NCBI GenBank assembly: GCA_024734555.1
Contig: JANPWX010000064.1
Location: 1,103,990 to 1,167,989, forward strand
Length of the DNA: 64,000 bases
Source of the DNA: Trochalopteron elliotii
Lineage: Eukaryota > Chordata > Aves > Passeriformes > Leiothrichidae
Direction of reading: 5' to 3'
Position numbers and translations under genes: made by a program
The notes under the pieces: generated by a model
Database searches by the model: none
Told to the model about the DNA's origin: nothing
The model's input: the letters and a program-made list of their open reading frames with translations, nothing else
Part shown: positions 54,101 to 64,000 of the stretch, one piece after another
Position numbering within the stretch: position 1 is the first letter of the stretch
Layout of the letters: each line of letters starts with the position of its first letter

Positions 54101-56513
54101 CAAGACTTTGTAAAGAAAAAACCCTAATTAGGGGGTTCTTAGAAACAGAATACAAGAACCACATAGAGAACTAAAAAGATTGAAGAGTCTTTAGGTGGTG
54201 TTAAAATATATGTGGACTATTTTAAATGAAGACATAAGCATCTCTATGGGCACATGCGGAAAAGCAGGAAACAGGAATTATTATTTCAAAGTTTGGTATG
54301 ATGTTTGAAGATAATAAAGATTTCAGACCAAGAGTATGCTAATAATATAATCCAGATAAGCCACAATATTCTTGAAGTGTAGGTGGTGATTATATATGGA
54401 ATATAATCAGAGTTGTTTATAATAGGCATAGTTCCTTCCTTGGGTGAAAAACTGATTATGTGTAGTTCTTTATGTCTCGAAGAACAATTGTGAAGTTGTA
54501 TAAACATTGTGTGACTGAAGAAATTTAAATACTGTTAGTCAGAGATGCTCAAGTCTATGGGAAATTTAATTAAAATCTAGACATATTTACCATTATTGCT
54601 AGTCTTGTGATTGAAACACAATAGCTGATCTACATACTGCAGTGTTATGCCTACACTGAAAGTTTTGAGCTGCCTCTTTGTTCTTCTTCACCATACTAAA
54701 AGTAATATATCAACTAAGTCTTATTTTTACTATTCTCACTCAATAGTAACTGGGTCTCAACTGTAAAATAAATGTATTCCTTGTTTTGTTAGTTGTAGGT
54801 ACTTATGGTAACAGTTAAATGTATTTAACCTCATTCCTACAATCTGCTATTCTTCCGGCAGACAAATCTGTTCCGTAGTCAGTGGTGGTTTGGCACTGAG
54901 GGTGAGGTGTGAATGAATCTGAGTAGAGATGAGGTTACTTGGATTCAGAATGTTCAGTTCAGCCAACTCATGTGACTCAAAGTTACAATGGGTAAGTTTG
55001 AACTGACAGCTGCAACTTTACATTTCATTTCATGTTTATGTATTTTCCTGAAGGTATTTTTGGTAGCATGTAAATAAAGGTGTTAGGTTGTTTCTTGCTA
55101 AGTACATTCAGAACTGTGAAGCTGCTGGTGTAACACATTGTGTCCCAGCACATATTCATGCATTAATAGATAATCTGTTGAGAGAGGTGTTGCACATACT
55201 TGGCTAAGACCTTAAAATAAAAACAATAGAGTATGTTTTATGCATTGAGGTTTTCATCAAAGTTTCCACACATTATAATACCTGCCTGAATTATCTGGGA
55301 TCAGTATCCTAGTTCAGACTAATGGGATTGTAGCTGGAGGGGGATGGAGCCTCACTGATTCTAAGCCATTGCAGTACACACTGATTTCTCTCATTATCAT
55401 AATAAGACCAACTTGGGAGATTTTCCAAAAACCTTTGTATTGTCTTCAGGTGAATTACAAATTTACAGGCAGGTACTTGAGAGTCTTAGGACAAAAGTGA
55501 CTCAGTTTCATTTTCCTTGAGTGTGAGTAAATATCATATCATATCATCTACTCAATTTCGGAAAAAGGTCTGAATGTAATACACAATCTAGTCAGAATGA
55601 GAGTAACATCAACACGTGCTTCAGATTTTTTTCTGAATGAAGGCTGGTTTAGTTGAACTTAGTATCTTTGAGTTCTTCAGGATCTTTGCATCTTTTAAAC
55701 ACTAAAACATCTGTGCTTACCAAAACCTTCTGTCTGAGTTACTTAGTACAAATTACATGTTAAGTTGAAACTACTTGCCTGGTTTTTGGAAACACTACTC
55801 TTCTGCAGGTACCAGGCTGTTTTTTCTGTTGACAGTAGATCCTCTGAAGGCTGTAAGGAGTCTAGTTTCCTTTCAAGTCGTTTGCAGTGTATATAGAAAC
55901 ACCCATCATTTTCCACTTTTTTTTTTTTTTTTAATTGCAACAATATTTTGTTCTAGAAAAAGGCTTCCAAAAATAAGAAAAATGTAATGGGTTTATAGCA
56001 AACAAGTTCACTTTTGGTCAAGAGCTTTGAACCCATGAAACTACTACATCATCACAGTCCTTAAAAAGGTTAATTTCATAATTAGGGCAAAATTTAGCAG
56101 TGACAGCAGATTTAGCAATAGTTCAGTCTTCATATAAATATTTTGTAGCTAAGGAAAAGGAATTGAAGATTCATCATAATTCCTGCAAATAAAAAGCCCA
56201 AAATATCTCTGTAGTTTCTAAATGCATTAAAGAGAGGACATCAGAATGTATTTATGCTGTTAATGCTATTTCACAGTTCAATCAGTTATCTTGCTGTGTA
56301 ATAAAAGACCCTGAAATTAAAATGACCCCTCTTTTCAGAGTGTAACTGTAGGATTTTACTATAAGGCTGCCTTGATTTGATCTTGCTCTTACTGAAACGG
56401 AAAATGATATCCAACTAATGCATCTGAAGTGGGTTGTTATACCATCCAAAGCTCTCTTGTGAAATTAATGGCTTCTGCTTCTTACCTCAATTTCGTCTTA
56501 TGATTGTCCAATA
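54101..56513. other. AT-rich non-coding DNA, no gene recognised
   Basis: ORFs of 66-73 codons only. A 17-T run at about 55917-55933 creates overlapping K-rich and F-rich ORFs on the two strands. No RNA gene or repeat family identified. Confidence 0.55.
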
Positions 56514-57041
56514 TCTCTTCTCTTCTCTTCTCTTCTCTTCTCTTCTCTTCTCTTCTCTTCTCTNNNNNNNNNNNNNNNNNNNNNNNNNNNNNNNNNNNNN
56601 NNNNNNNNNNNNNNNNNNNNNNNNNNNNNNNNNNNNNNNNNNNNNNNNNNNNNNNNNNNNNNNNNNNNNNNNNNNNNNNNNNNNNNNNNNNNNNNNNNNN
56701 NNNNNNNNNNNNNNNNNNNNNNNNNNNNNNNNNNNNNNNNNNNNNNNNNNNNNNNNNNNNNNNNNNNNNNNNNNNNNNNNNNNNNNNNNNNNNNNNNNNN
56801 NNNNNNNNNNNNNNNNNNNNNNNNNNNNNNNNNNNNNNNNNNNNNNNNNNNNNNNNNNNNNNNNNNNNNNNNNNNNNNNNNNNNNNNNNNNNNNNNNNNN
56901 NNNNNTCTTCTTCTCTTCTTCTTCTCTTCTTCTTCTCTTCTTCTTCTCTTCTTCTTCTCTTCTTCTTCTCTTCTTCTTCTCTTCTTCTTCTCTTCTTCTT
57001 CTCTTCTCTTCTCTTCTCTTCTCTTCTCTTCTCTTCTCTTT
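56514..57041. repeat. TCTTC/TTC polypyrimidine satellite with assembly gap
   Basis: The left part (56514-56563) is a pure TCTTC pentamer array. Positions 56564-56905 are 342 unknown bases. The right part resumes as an 11-bp higher-order unit (TTCTTCTTCTC, roughly eight copies to about 57000) and then returns to the pentamer until about 57041. All bases on the plus strand are pyrimidines, so it is a homopurine-homopyrimidine mirror-type repeat. The ORFs of 211-227 codons spanning the N are artefacts of the repeat. Confidence 0.97.
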
Positions 57042-60000
57042 CTGTGGTTTTTCAGTATCTTTTTGGTGATATTCTAAGTCAATCTGAATCACATGCCTCA
57101 GATGCAGCACACATTTACAAAACAAAACAGACTCACCAAGATTTGAAAAATTTCAGAAATATGATTAATGTTCTGTGCTATGTGTAGTAATTGAGGATCT
57201 TGGTCTTTTAAAACAACTAACATCTTGATCAAGAGAGTCAACAGCAGAACAGCATAATGATTGTAAAATATTAATTCATTTTTCCACTGTTAACCCCCTG
57301 CACTTTTAGTCTGATCAACCTTACAACAGTGTTCATGGATGGAAGCTAAATATCTTCTTGCTACCTGTAGGTAGTCATTAATGGTACCCCTTACTCAGTC
57401 CAGTACCTCTTACTCAGTTACTTTTTCCTCTGCAAAACAGTGTCATAAAAATAAAATTTAAAAATAGGTATTTCTTTGTAGCTGCAAAATCCACGCTAGT
57501 ATTTTTTTTAAAAAAATGTAGCTAATGTATAATGCAGAGTGTTTGTTTATACATATTTTAAATTAATAATGAGTTTCTTTTTGACCTTTACTCTTTATAA
57601 AATTTATGAAAATATGTTCTATTTCTCCTAATGTAAAATTTGTTGCTTTTAATAATTTAAAAAAGGGCAATTTTTATAGTGTAATTTCATACACTAAACA
57701 AACAGAAAATCTGCAGTTGCCAACATGATAGATTTCTGATTATGATCTTGGAACAGAAAATCCTTTTATATTTAAGAATTCCCTGCAAATCTGGTGTTTG
57801 CAGTGTTCATATTCACAGCTCCTTCCTGAGGAGACGGAGCTCATGTCTTGGAAGTTATTTAGGCTTTATTATTCTGTTAGATTTCAGAGTCAGGTCTAAA
57901 CTCTTGTGTTTAGTCATGTGTGTTTACCTTTGAAATCTTTTCCCTCATGTCTTCGTGCAGTGAAGAGTAAAAAGAATGGAGATTTAGACCACTACTAGAA
58001 GTACTGTTTATTCAGTCGATCCCATGATTCCAGTTATCTTAAGACTGATTTCATTTTGTCTTGACTATGTCAGTTGTGTTATAATGTGTATATGGACAAC
58101 CTGCAATAAGGAACCAAGAAGAAACAAGGGAGCAAAATAATGGCAAAAACAGAATAGTGAAACTAAATGATTGTTCCATACAAAATTTTTCTGCTTACCC
58201 TATTTGATTTGAGGTAGATAAACAATAGTTTTTCTTTCATTATAGCATCTGCTGGCTTTTAGTGAGAAGAAACATAGTAATTTTATTTAAATTATGAGCT
58301 GGATGAATCAGATTTAGCTCAATTGACAGCTTCTGTAATAGCAAAAATGTTTCTTGTGAACTGCTGGTCATCACTGAAGTTTTGGAATGGTTCAACTCTG
58401 CTTCAATGCCTTATTTTTAATTTGGACACTGGTCTTTTATTAATTATTACATAAGCAAAAAAATACTTCTCCCCAAGTACTCATCCTTGAATCCCAGCTA
58501 TACTGCCCATTCAATGCTTGCTTTCAAATTTGCTAATAGCTTTTGTCCCTAACCTTCCTTTTTTAGCCAGGTGACTGATTGCAAATATTGGCACAACAGC
58601 CACGAATCTCGTCCACATCTTCAGATCAACTTACCAGAGTTAAGAGTTAAGCTCTCTTTGGTAGAAACCAGGCTGACCATATGCTTGCAAATGAGTATTT
58701 TAGTGACAATTGGTGGAAAAGATTATTAAATCCTTTGGTCTCTTCTCTGCACTCTGTCAATATCCTTTTCTCTCTTTAGAATGGCAGGTAAATATTTTAT
58801 TTGTTGTCCTCTCATTGCCAGTGTATTTACAGGGATTTGTGTTCATATCGAACTTGTTGCTTTCTTATTTGTATTCTATAATGTGTGTTGGCTTTTCTTA
58901 TTTTTCACTGTGTGCTTTTGTGCTTGTCATACATTATGGTTGTTGAAGATCTGTGAAATATCTGATTTTGTGCAATTCCCATGTTTGTCTCCATTGGAAA
59001 AAAAATTACTCTTATAGCTAATTTTTGCTGTCTTTTCACTAATTCATCCAAATTTGCCTTTTGGAAGTTAACTGTTTTATTTTGCTGTTTATTTCTTCCC
59101 TTTTAAAGGAATAAGGACTCTGTAAATTATTCATCAGTGTCACCCAAGTTGCCTTCCACCCACCATGTCATTCTCAACCAGCTAGTTCCTTGGGGTTAAT
59201 ATCCACCTCTAGAGCAGCCACTTCTCAATTTTTTTCTTTCTAGCTCTTGTTCAACTGTAAATATTGAACATACATGAAACTGTATAACCTTAAAAAGGTA
59301 GTATTTTTTAAAACTCATCCATGTATTTGAAAACTTTGCTGGCAATTATACCTTTTCCTGCGTTTCTTTCCTAACACCTTTCCTTTTAGTTAAGATGACA
59401 TCTTTCCACCAAAGCTTGTGCTTTACTTGGTTTGGCTGGTTGCTATTTGGCAAAAATATTCATAAACTTCATCCCACCATTGCTAATATTCATTTATTTT
59501 TTAATGTTTATTATCATGACCTGTCAAAATTGTTCTGCTGTATACTGAGAGCAGAGCCATACATTTGCCTGTCAAGGATTTTCTTAATGAGGGATTACAG
59601 TGGCATTAAACATTACAGCAGCTAACAGTCTTAGGAGCAATGGTGGTAGCAACAGCTGTCAGGTGGTGCTAGATCATGAATCCTGTTTTACGAAACTCTG
59701 GCCACTATAACTTGTTTAGAAACCACCAGAAATGCTCTTTCAAGAATTTTGATAGTAGTGGAAAAGTTATTTTCTGTGGTATATATAACATAGTTTATAG
59801 AGGGGTTTCTAGTACCTCTCAGGGACATATTTTAGTGTCAAGATCAGTAGACAATTTTGTGATAATTCTCATGTATGAAAATGAGCTGCTTTCTCCTCTA
59901 ATTTGAATGTGAAGGTTGTTGTCTGTAATTGCATCCAGTGACTGACACTGACACAAAGATATCACAACAGTGTTGTTTTTGGTGACGGTTCATGTTTCTG

Positions 60001-61118
60001 TTCTGTATTCCAGTAACATCTCTCAGGTCTTAGGTGCTGTGAGAAAGACAGAATTTTTCATTCTTTTTGGCTCTACTGCCAAGGTCACTGATTTCCTTGG
60101 GTATTGGTTCTTATTGGTCTACTGGGAACCAGGGAAAAGTGAGTCAAGCGCTCATTTCACATGGGGCAGTAGACAGCTATCATGTGGCCTGGGAGAATCT
60201 CCATCACTCATTCCAGCAGCTGTTTCATACCTGCTCCAACTGTTATAGATGGTCCTGTTAGCTAGTGGTTGGTTTTGGAACGTGATACAAACCATTTGGC
60301 TTGCACTGTGATTTCCTGGCAATGCTGTGAGAAATGAAAGTGGTGAGTTTTATTACCAACATCCCTCATGGGCCTTTAACCAACTACTCTGACATCTTTG
60401 TATGCAAGCAGTGGATCATTGCATAAAAGAGGAATGATCTGAGCCTGGTGCCAGGCCCTGACCTAAAGCTGAAGAGCACAGTGTGCCATTATCTTTCCCT
60501 GGAGCTATATAGTCTTGCTCAAGAATTTACTCTGACATTTGTCCTGTCTCTATAGATTAAGCAGTTTGCTGTTTGCTGCAGTCTCACTATCAGAGAGTAA
60601 TGTGCTTTGTTTTTTTGGTTTTTTTTCTCTTTGCTTTCAACCTTTATTGCTATCTAGTAATGTAGCAATAATTTATTTACAATATATTTCCTCGTGTGCT
60701 TTATATATCTCATAATATAAACACAATTGAAAATATACTTTAAGTGATTGATGTTGCAGTACAAATAGAAAAAGAAAATGGCTTTGGTCTCTAAAAGTAA
60801 TGAAGTAGCTGATTTAATACAGTGCAAGTCTTTAGTGGGATTATACGGTATGGTAAGCCTTGTAGTATCAGAAAAAAAACCTGTAAAAACCATTATAAAT
60901 ATATAAACCCCACAAGTATTGTAGGTGTTCAAGTGCTAAAGATAAAGATACTGCAATTTAGTTTATTTCCTTGATAAATAATGTTTATGTGGGTGCAAAA
61001 TCATAACTTCAAAACAGTAGTTTTACCTGTGAAGTAAGGTATTTTCAGAGTGTGATTAACACTTCTATTTTAGAATTGTAGTGCCCAAGTAGCTGGAGGC
61101 GTTATAGTTTGAATATAA
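57042..61118. other. AT-rich non-coding DNA, no gene recognised
   Basis: Overlapping plus-strand ORFs of 63-92 codons occur at 57742, 58710, 58781, 59395, 59676 and 59970, several rich in aromatic or Leu residues because of T-rich DNA. None shows recognisable features. The segment at about 59950-60500 is somewhat less AT-rich but has no clear identity. Confidence 0.5.
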
Positions 61119-61197
61119 TGTAGACATGGAATTCTCAGTTCTGAAATGGTATCTCTGTAGACCATGGAATTCTCAGTTCTGAAATGGTATCTCTGTA
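61119..61197. repeat. Near-perfect tandem duplication, 38-bp period
   Basis: A 35-bp block beginning CATGGAATTCTCAGTTCTGA at 61125-61159 recurs identically at 61163-61197. The junctions TGTAGA-C-ATGG and TGTAGA-CC-ATGG differ by one C. This is a recent duplication in otherwise unique sequence. Confidence 0.95.
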
Positions 61198-61264
61198 ACA
61201 TCATACCCTACTTTATTTTTTTTAGCTGTTTCCTTATCACCTGTTGAATATATTTTACATATAA

Positions 61265-61335
61265 TATTTTCCTGGTTATAGGAAAAGTGGTATAAGAAAT
61301 ATACTATTATATATGTTTCCTATACCAGGAAAATA
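61265..61335. other. Strong hairpin: 20-bp stem, 30-nt loop
   Basis: The left arm at 61265-61285 (core TTTTCCTGGTTATAGGAAA) is the reverse complement of the right arm at 61316-61335 (core TTTCCTATACCAGGAAAA), with a single unpaired base in the left arm. The loop is an AT-rich 30-nt segment. The pairing is far longer than other inverted repeats in the window. It may be the termini of a very small inverted-repeat element, a small structured RNA or a cruciform; the sequence does not say which. Confidence 0.8.
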
Positions 61336-64000
61336 CTTGGTAACATATATAGCAGAAACAGTCTTTAGATCCATAGAATATATATAGAATAGTGAAAAAA
61401 GGGTGACAAATGTTTCTTCCTTTTGAGCAGGTTGCTCTTTCAGTTCAACCTGAGAATCTTCATGAAGGTCTTCATTATCTGTCATAAGATTTTTTTTAAG
61501 TGTCCCACATGTTCTTTCTCAGGTCAAGGGAAAAATACATGAAAAGCTTTGATTTTTCTCCCTTCTTCCCCGCCTCAACCCAAAATTAGTTTTCACTGAG
61601 TCAGACTATTGTCACTGACATCCCATTTTAGACCATTCTTTGTCTTTCATGTTGGACATTCCTTTTACAACCTTTGTGTGCACAGCTTTTGCCACAGCAG
61701 TGTGTCATATAACAGGTGCAATTCAAAACTAAAGAAAAAGAAATATTTCTAAATTAAGAAAAGGAAAGAATTATATTACCAACACATATAGTTTTACAAT
61801 CTTTCCCTTAAAAGGGAAAAAAACTGAGGAAAATTTTCTAAGAGAATGAGATGCATGTGGGAAAATTGAGATAATTATTTAATGCTGTTTTCCCTTTGGA
61901 AGAATCTCTGCTAGGTCAATAGTTACAGCCATGCTTGCAGAATGGTATAGCTGCATTTTGCAATGCTCCCTTTCCATGTGGATTTTAGACTTAATTTCTT
62001 GTGTTGGTTTGTGTATTCTTTAGAGGATAATTATTAAGATTCAAAGGTGGTGACAGCTGCATTGCCTCTGCTGATTGGAACAGGTAGATTGTGAAATTTT
62101 CAGACCAAATATGTTCTGAAAATATTGTGACAGTTTGCATGCTGCAGTATAACTTGCTGCTAGTATTTGTTATTTGGAACTGTATGCAAAGTAGAAAGTG
62201 ACTAGGTAGCAACTATTATAATAGTAGAAGTACCACATGTATTATAGCTGGCAAAGCATTTTTCTATCTTTGCAAGATGTACTTCAAGAGTCATATTCAG
62301 AAATTTATTATCAAACAATATTCAACATGATTTTTTTTCCTTTGTGACTATTTGTCCAGTCATGAAGGAAAGAAGATTATAGGTGATTAGAGAGTGGCTG
62401 AAGAGCCTACTTTGTCAGATATTTGCTGTATCACACTAGTAGCTATTTATTATTTGTCACATGACTTGTCAAAGTTTTTAAATTCCTGATCTTTCAATTT
62501 TTTCTCAATTTAAATTTCATTAGCTATTAAAGAAGATGTCTTTAAGCATTCTATTGACTGAAAATCTCTCTGTACTTTTCCTGTTTTTTACTGGTCTGCT
62601 ATTTGAACTGAAACAATGTAATCTAAATAAGCATTCTCAATGCTTTCAAAAAAGATGATCCATTTAATTCATTTTATATTGGGACAAAAAAGGCTGTTAA
62701 AAATCAGAAGCTGCATTTGAAAATCCTTTCACAATTTTAGTCTCTGAAATTACTATCTTGTATTTGGGGTTTTGTTGTTTGGTAGTCGTGCAAGTACTTA
62801 CCAATCCTTTTGTCTGACTAGGTATTTGAAGTTAGGGAAAGGAAAAAGAGCATAGATGTTCTGTTCTTTGCTGGCTTGAATTCTCTTCTTGTACTTGGTC
62901 AGTGGAAGAAGAATGCCTATGACCTTAGTTTTGCTGTAGTAATGTAGCTCTGTAAAAGGAGTGCAAAATTGCCCTCTTTGTCTGGGAATCCCTGCTGGAC
63001 ACTTTCCTTACACTACCTTTTTGTGATTGAAAGTTTTGTCTCTATGGGACAACCTCTATGAAGCTTTCCTTAAAAAGTCTGAGACTCAAGTGGTCTAATT
63101 AAAACTAGGATTTATGAACAGCACAGAAGCTGCTCAAGATTAGAAGAAATGTTTTGCATAGCGTGTCTAGCCTGACACTCTGCAAAGCTCATCTAGATAG
63201 GTCTCCCTAGAGCTTAGTTACAATGAATAAAAATACATTACATTTATAGAAAAACCGTTATTTCTTTTTCTTCTCGGACTTTTTTTTAGGCAGCTTAGTT
63301 GCAGAAATCTTTCCTTTCAAGGGACTTAGCCTTTCTTTTCTTTCCTTAAATTCCACTCATTTGCATTTGTGACCTTTTCTGTTATTATTCATTTTCAAAT
63401 TGTAGTATCAAGTCACCGGTAATGTATTTATGCCTTCCAAAGAGGGGTCACCCTCTTCCTAATGGCAGAATTCAGCATCCTTTAGAGACTCTTGTTGAAA
63501 GTAATTGAACAGCAGCTGTGAGCTGGCATCTGGTCATGTCTGAAGTCGGGGTTGTCTCTGACAACCAAGTGGTCTTGATCAGTGACTGAGAGAATTATGT
63601 AGCAGAGTCAGGTGGGGATCAAACCCTTGTTGCTAAATGACACCATTTTTGATCCCATTATTCAGTCCCAATAGGACTACTTTGCTTTGACAGCAGGAGG
63701 TTGCTGAAAAAAACATGTCCATAAGAATTATTGCAACTTCATGCATTCCAAAAGTGGGTTAAAGGAATTCAGACATGGCAAAATGTTACAAGACCCTTTT
63801 GTAATTTTTTTCTTCTGTTTCTACCACAATGGCTTTAGGAAGACTATGGAGTGATGCTGTTTCACTAAAAGGTGTGGTACAATTACCAGCTGTATGAAAC
63901 TGGAGAACAGGATATGGATGTTTTTTTAATCCAAATTTACTCACTTCAAAAATATTTTTCTTCCTGGATTTGTGAAATTTTTTGGGAAATGTTCAATCTG
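61336..64000. other. AT-rich non-coding DNA, no gene recognised
   Basis: Only two minus-strand ORFs of 69-73 codons touch this segment. No repeat family, RNA gene or promoter-like composition is visible to the end of the window. Confidence 0.55.

Noticed and set aside
56434..57187. ORFs of 211-227 codons across the N gap
   Set aside because: They are translations of the TCTTC satellite and unknown bases, not genes.
1..64000. CRISPR arrays, tRNA or rRNA genes, bacterial operons
   Set aside because: No regularly spaced repeats with unique spacers, no tRNA-like B-box cloverleaf and no rRNA-like sequence noticed; vertebrate repeat content argues against a prokaryote.

Overview
The window looks like nuclear DNA from a bird, and from its LTR content possibly a passerine. 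It is AT-rich, has long stretches with no coding signal, and carries diagnostic avian repeats. Three fragments end in the AATCATAGAAT signature or the body sequence of Chicken Repeat 1 (CR1) LINEs (about 1915-2000, 17299-17410, 19951-20045), and there is one older CR1/L3-type internal fragment (about 43320-43560). Two solo retroviral LTRs have the layout of avian endogenous retroviruses (46618-47203 minus strand, 53529-54100 plus strand). No bacterial-style gene organisation is present. Family names come from recognition by eye, without a database search.

I find no exon that I can assign to a known protein. The open reading frames of 60-156 codons are short, overlap on opposite strands, often come from low-complexity DNA, and have none of the domain features I recognise. 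They are treated as chance ORFs. The window is therefore intergenic or deep intronic, broken by one strong promoter-like feature: a CpG island at about 27770-28260. It has a G-quadruplex-prone run and a GCC/GCT hexamer tract, and it probably marks the first exon of an unidentified gene or lncRNA.

Layout: 1-25 kb is AT-rich non-coding DNA with CR1 scraps, a perfect 51-bp tandem duplication (10362-10463), a 70-bp-period degenerate duplication (14841-14950) and small inverted repeats. The stretch 25-28.3 kb is the most regulatory-looking part: a compact CRE-like/GC-box/X-box cluster at 25290-25380, a motif-dense block near 26.1 kb, then the CpG island. From 28.3 to 46 kb the DNA is again AT-rich and non-coding, with a hairpin at 34671-34725, a G/T-rich strand-asymmetric tract at 37497-37672 and an old CR1/L3 piece. 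The stretch 46.5-54.1 kb holds a 16-bp minisatellite and the two solo LTRs. At 56514-57041 there is a TCTTC-type pyrimidine satellite interrupted by 342 N. The end of the window has a 38-bp-period duplication and a strong hairpin (61265-61335) close together.

Nothing here forms an operon or a multi-gene system. The observations most worth following are the orphan CpG island, the 25.3-kb promoter-like module and the two hairpins.
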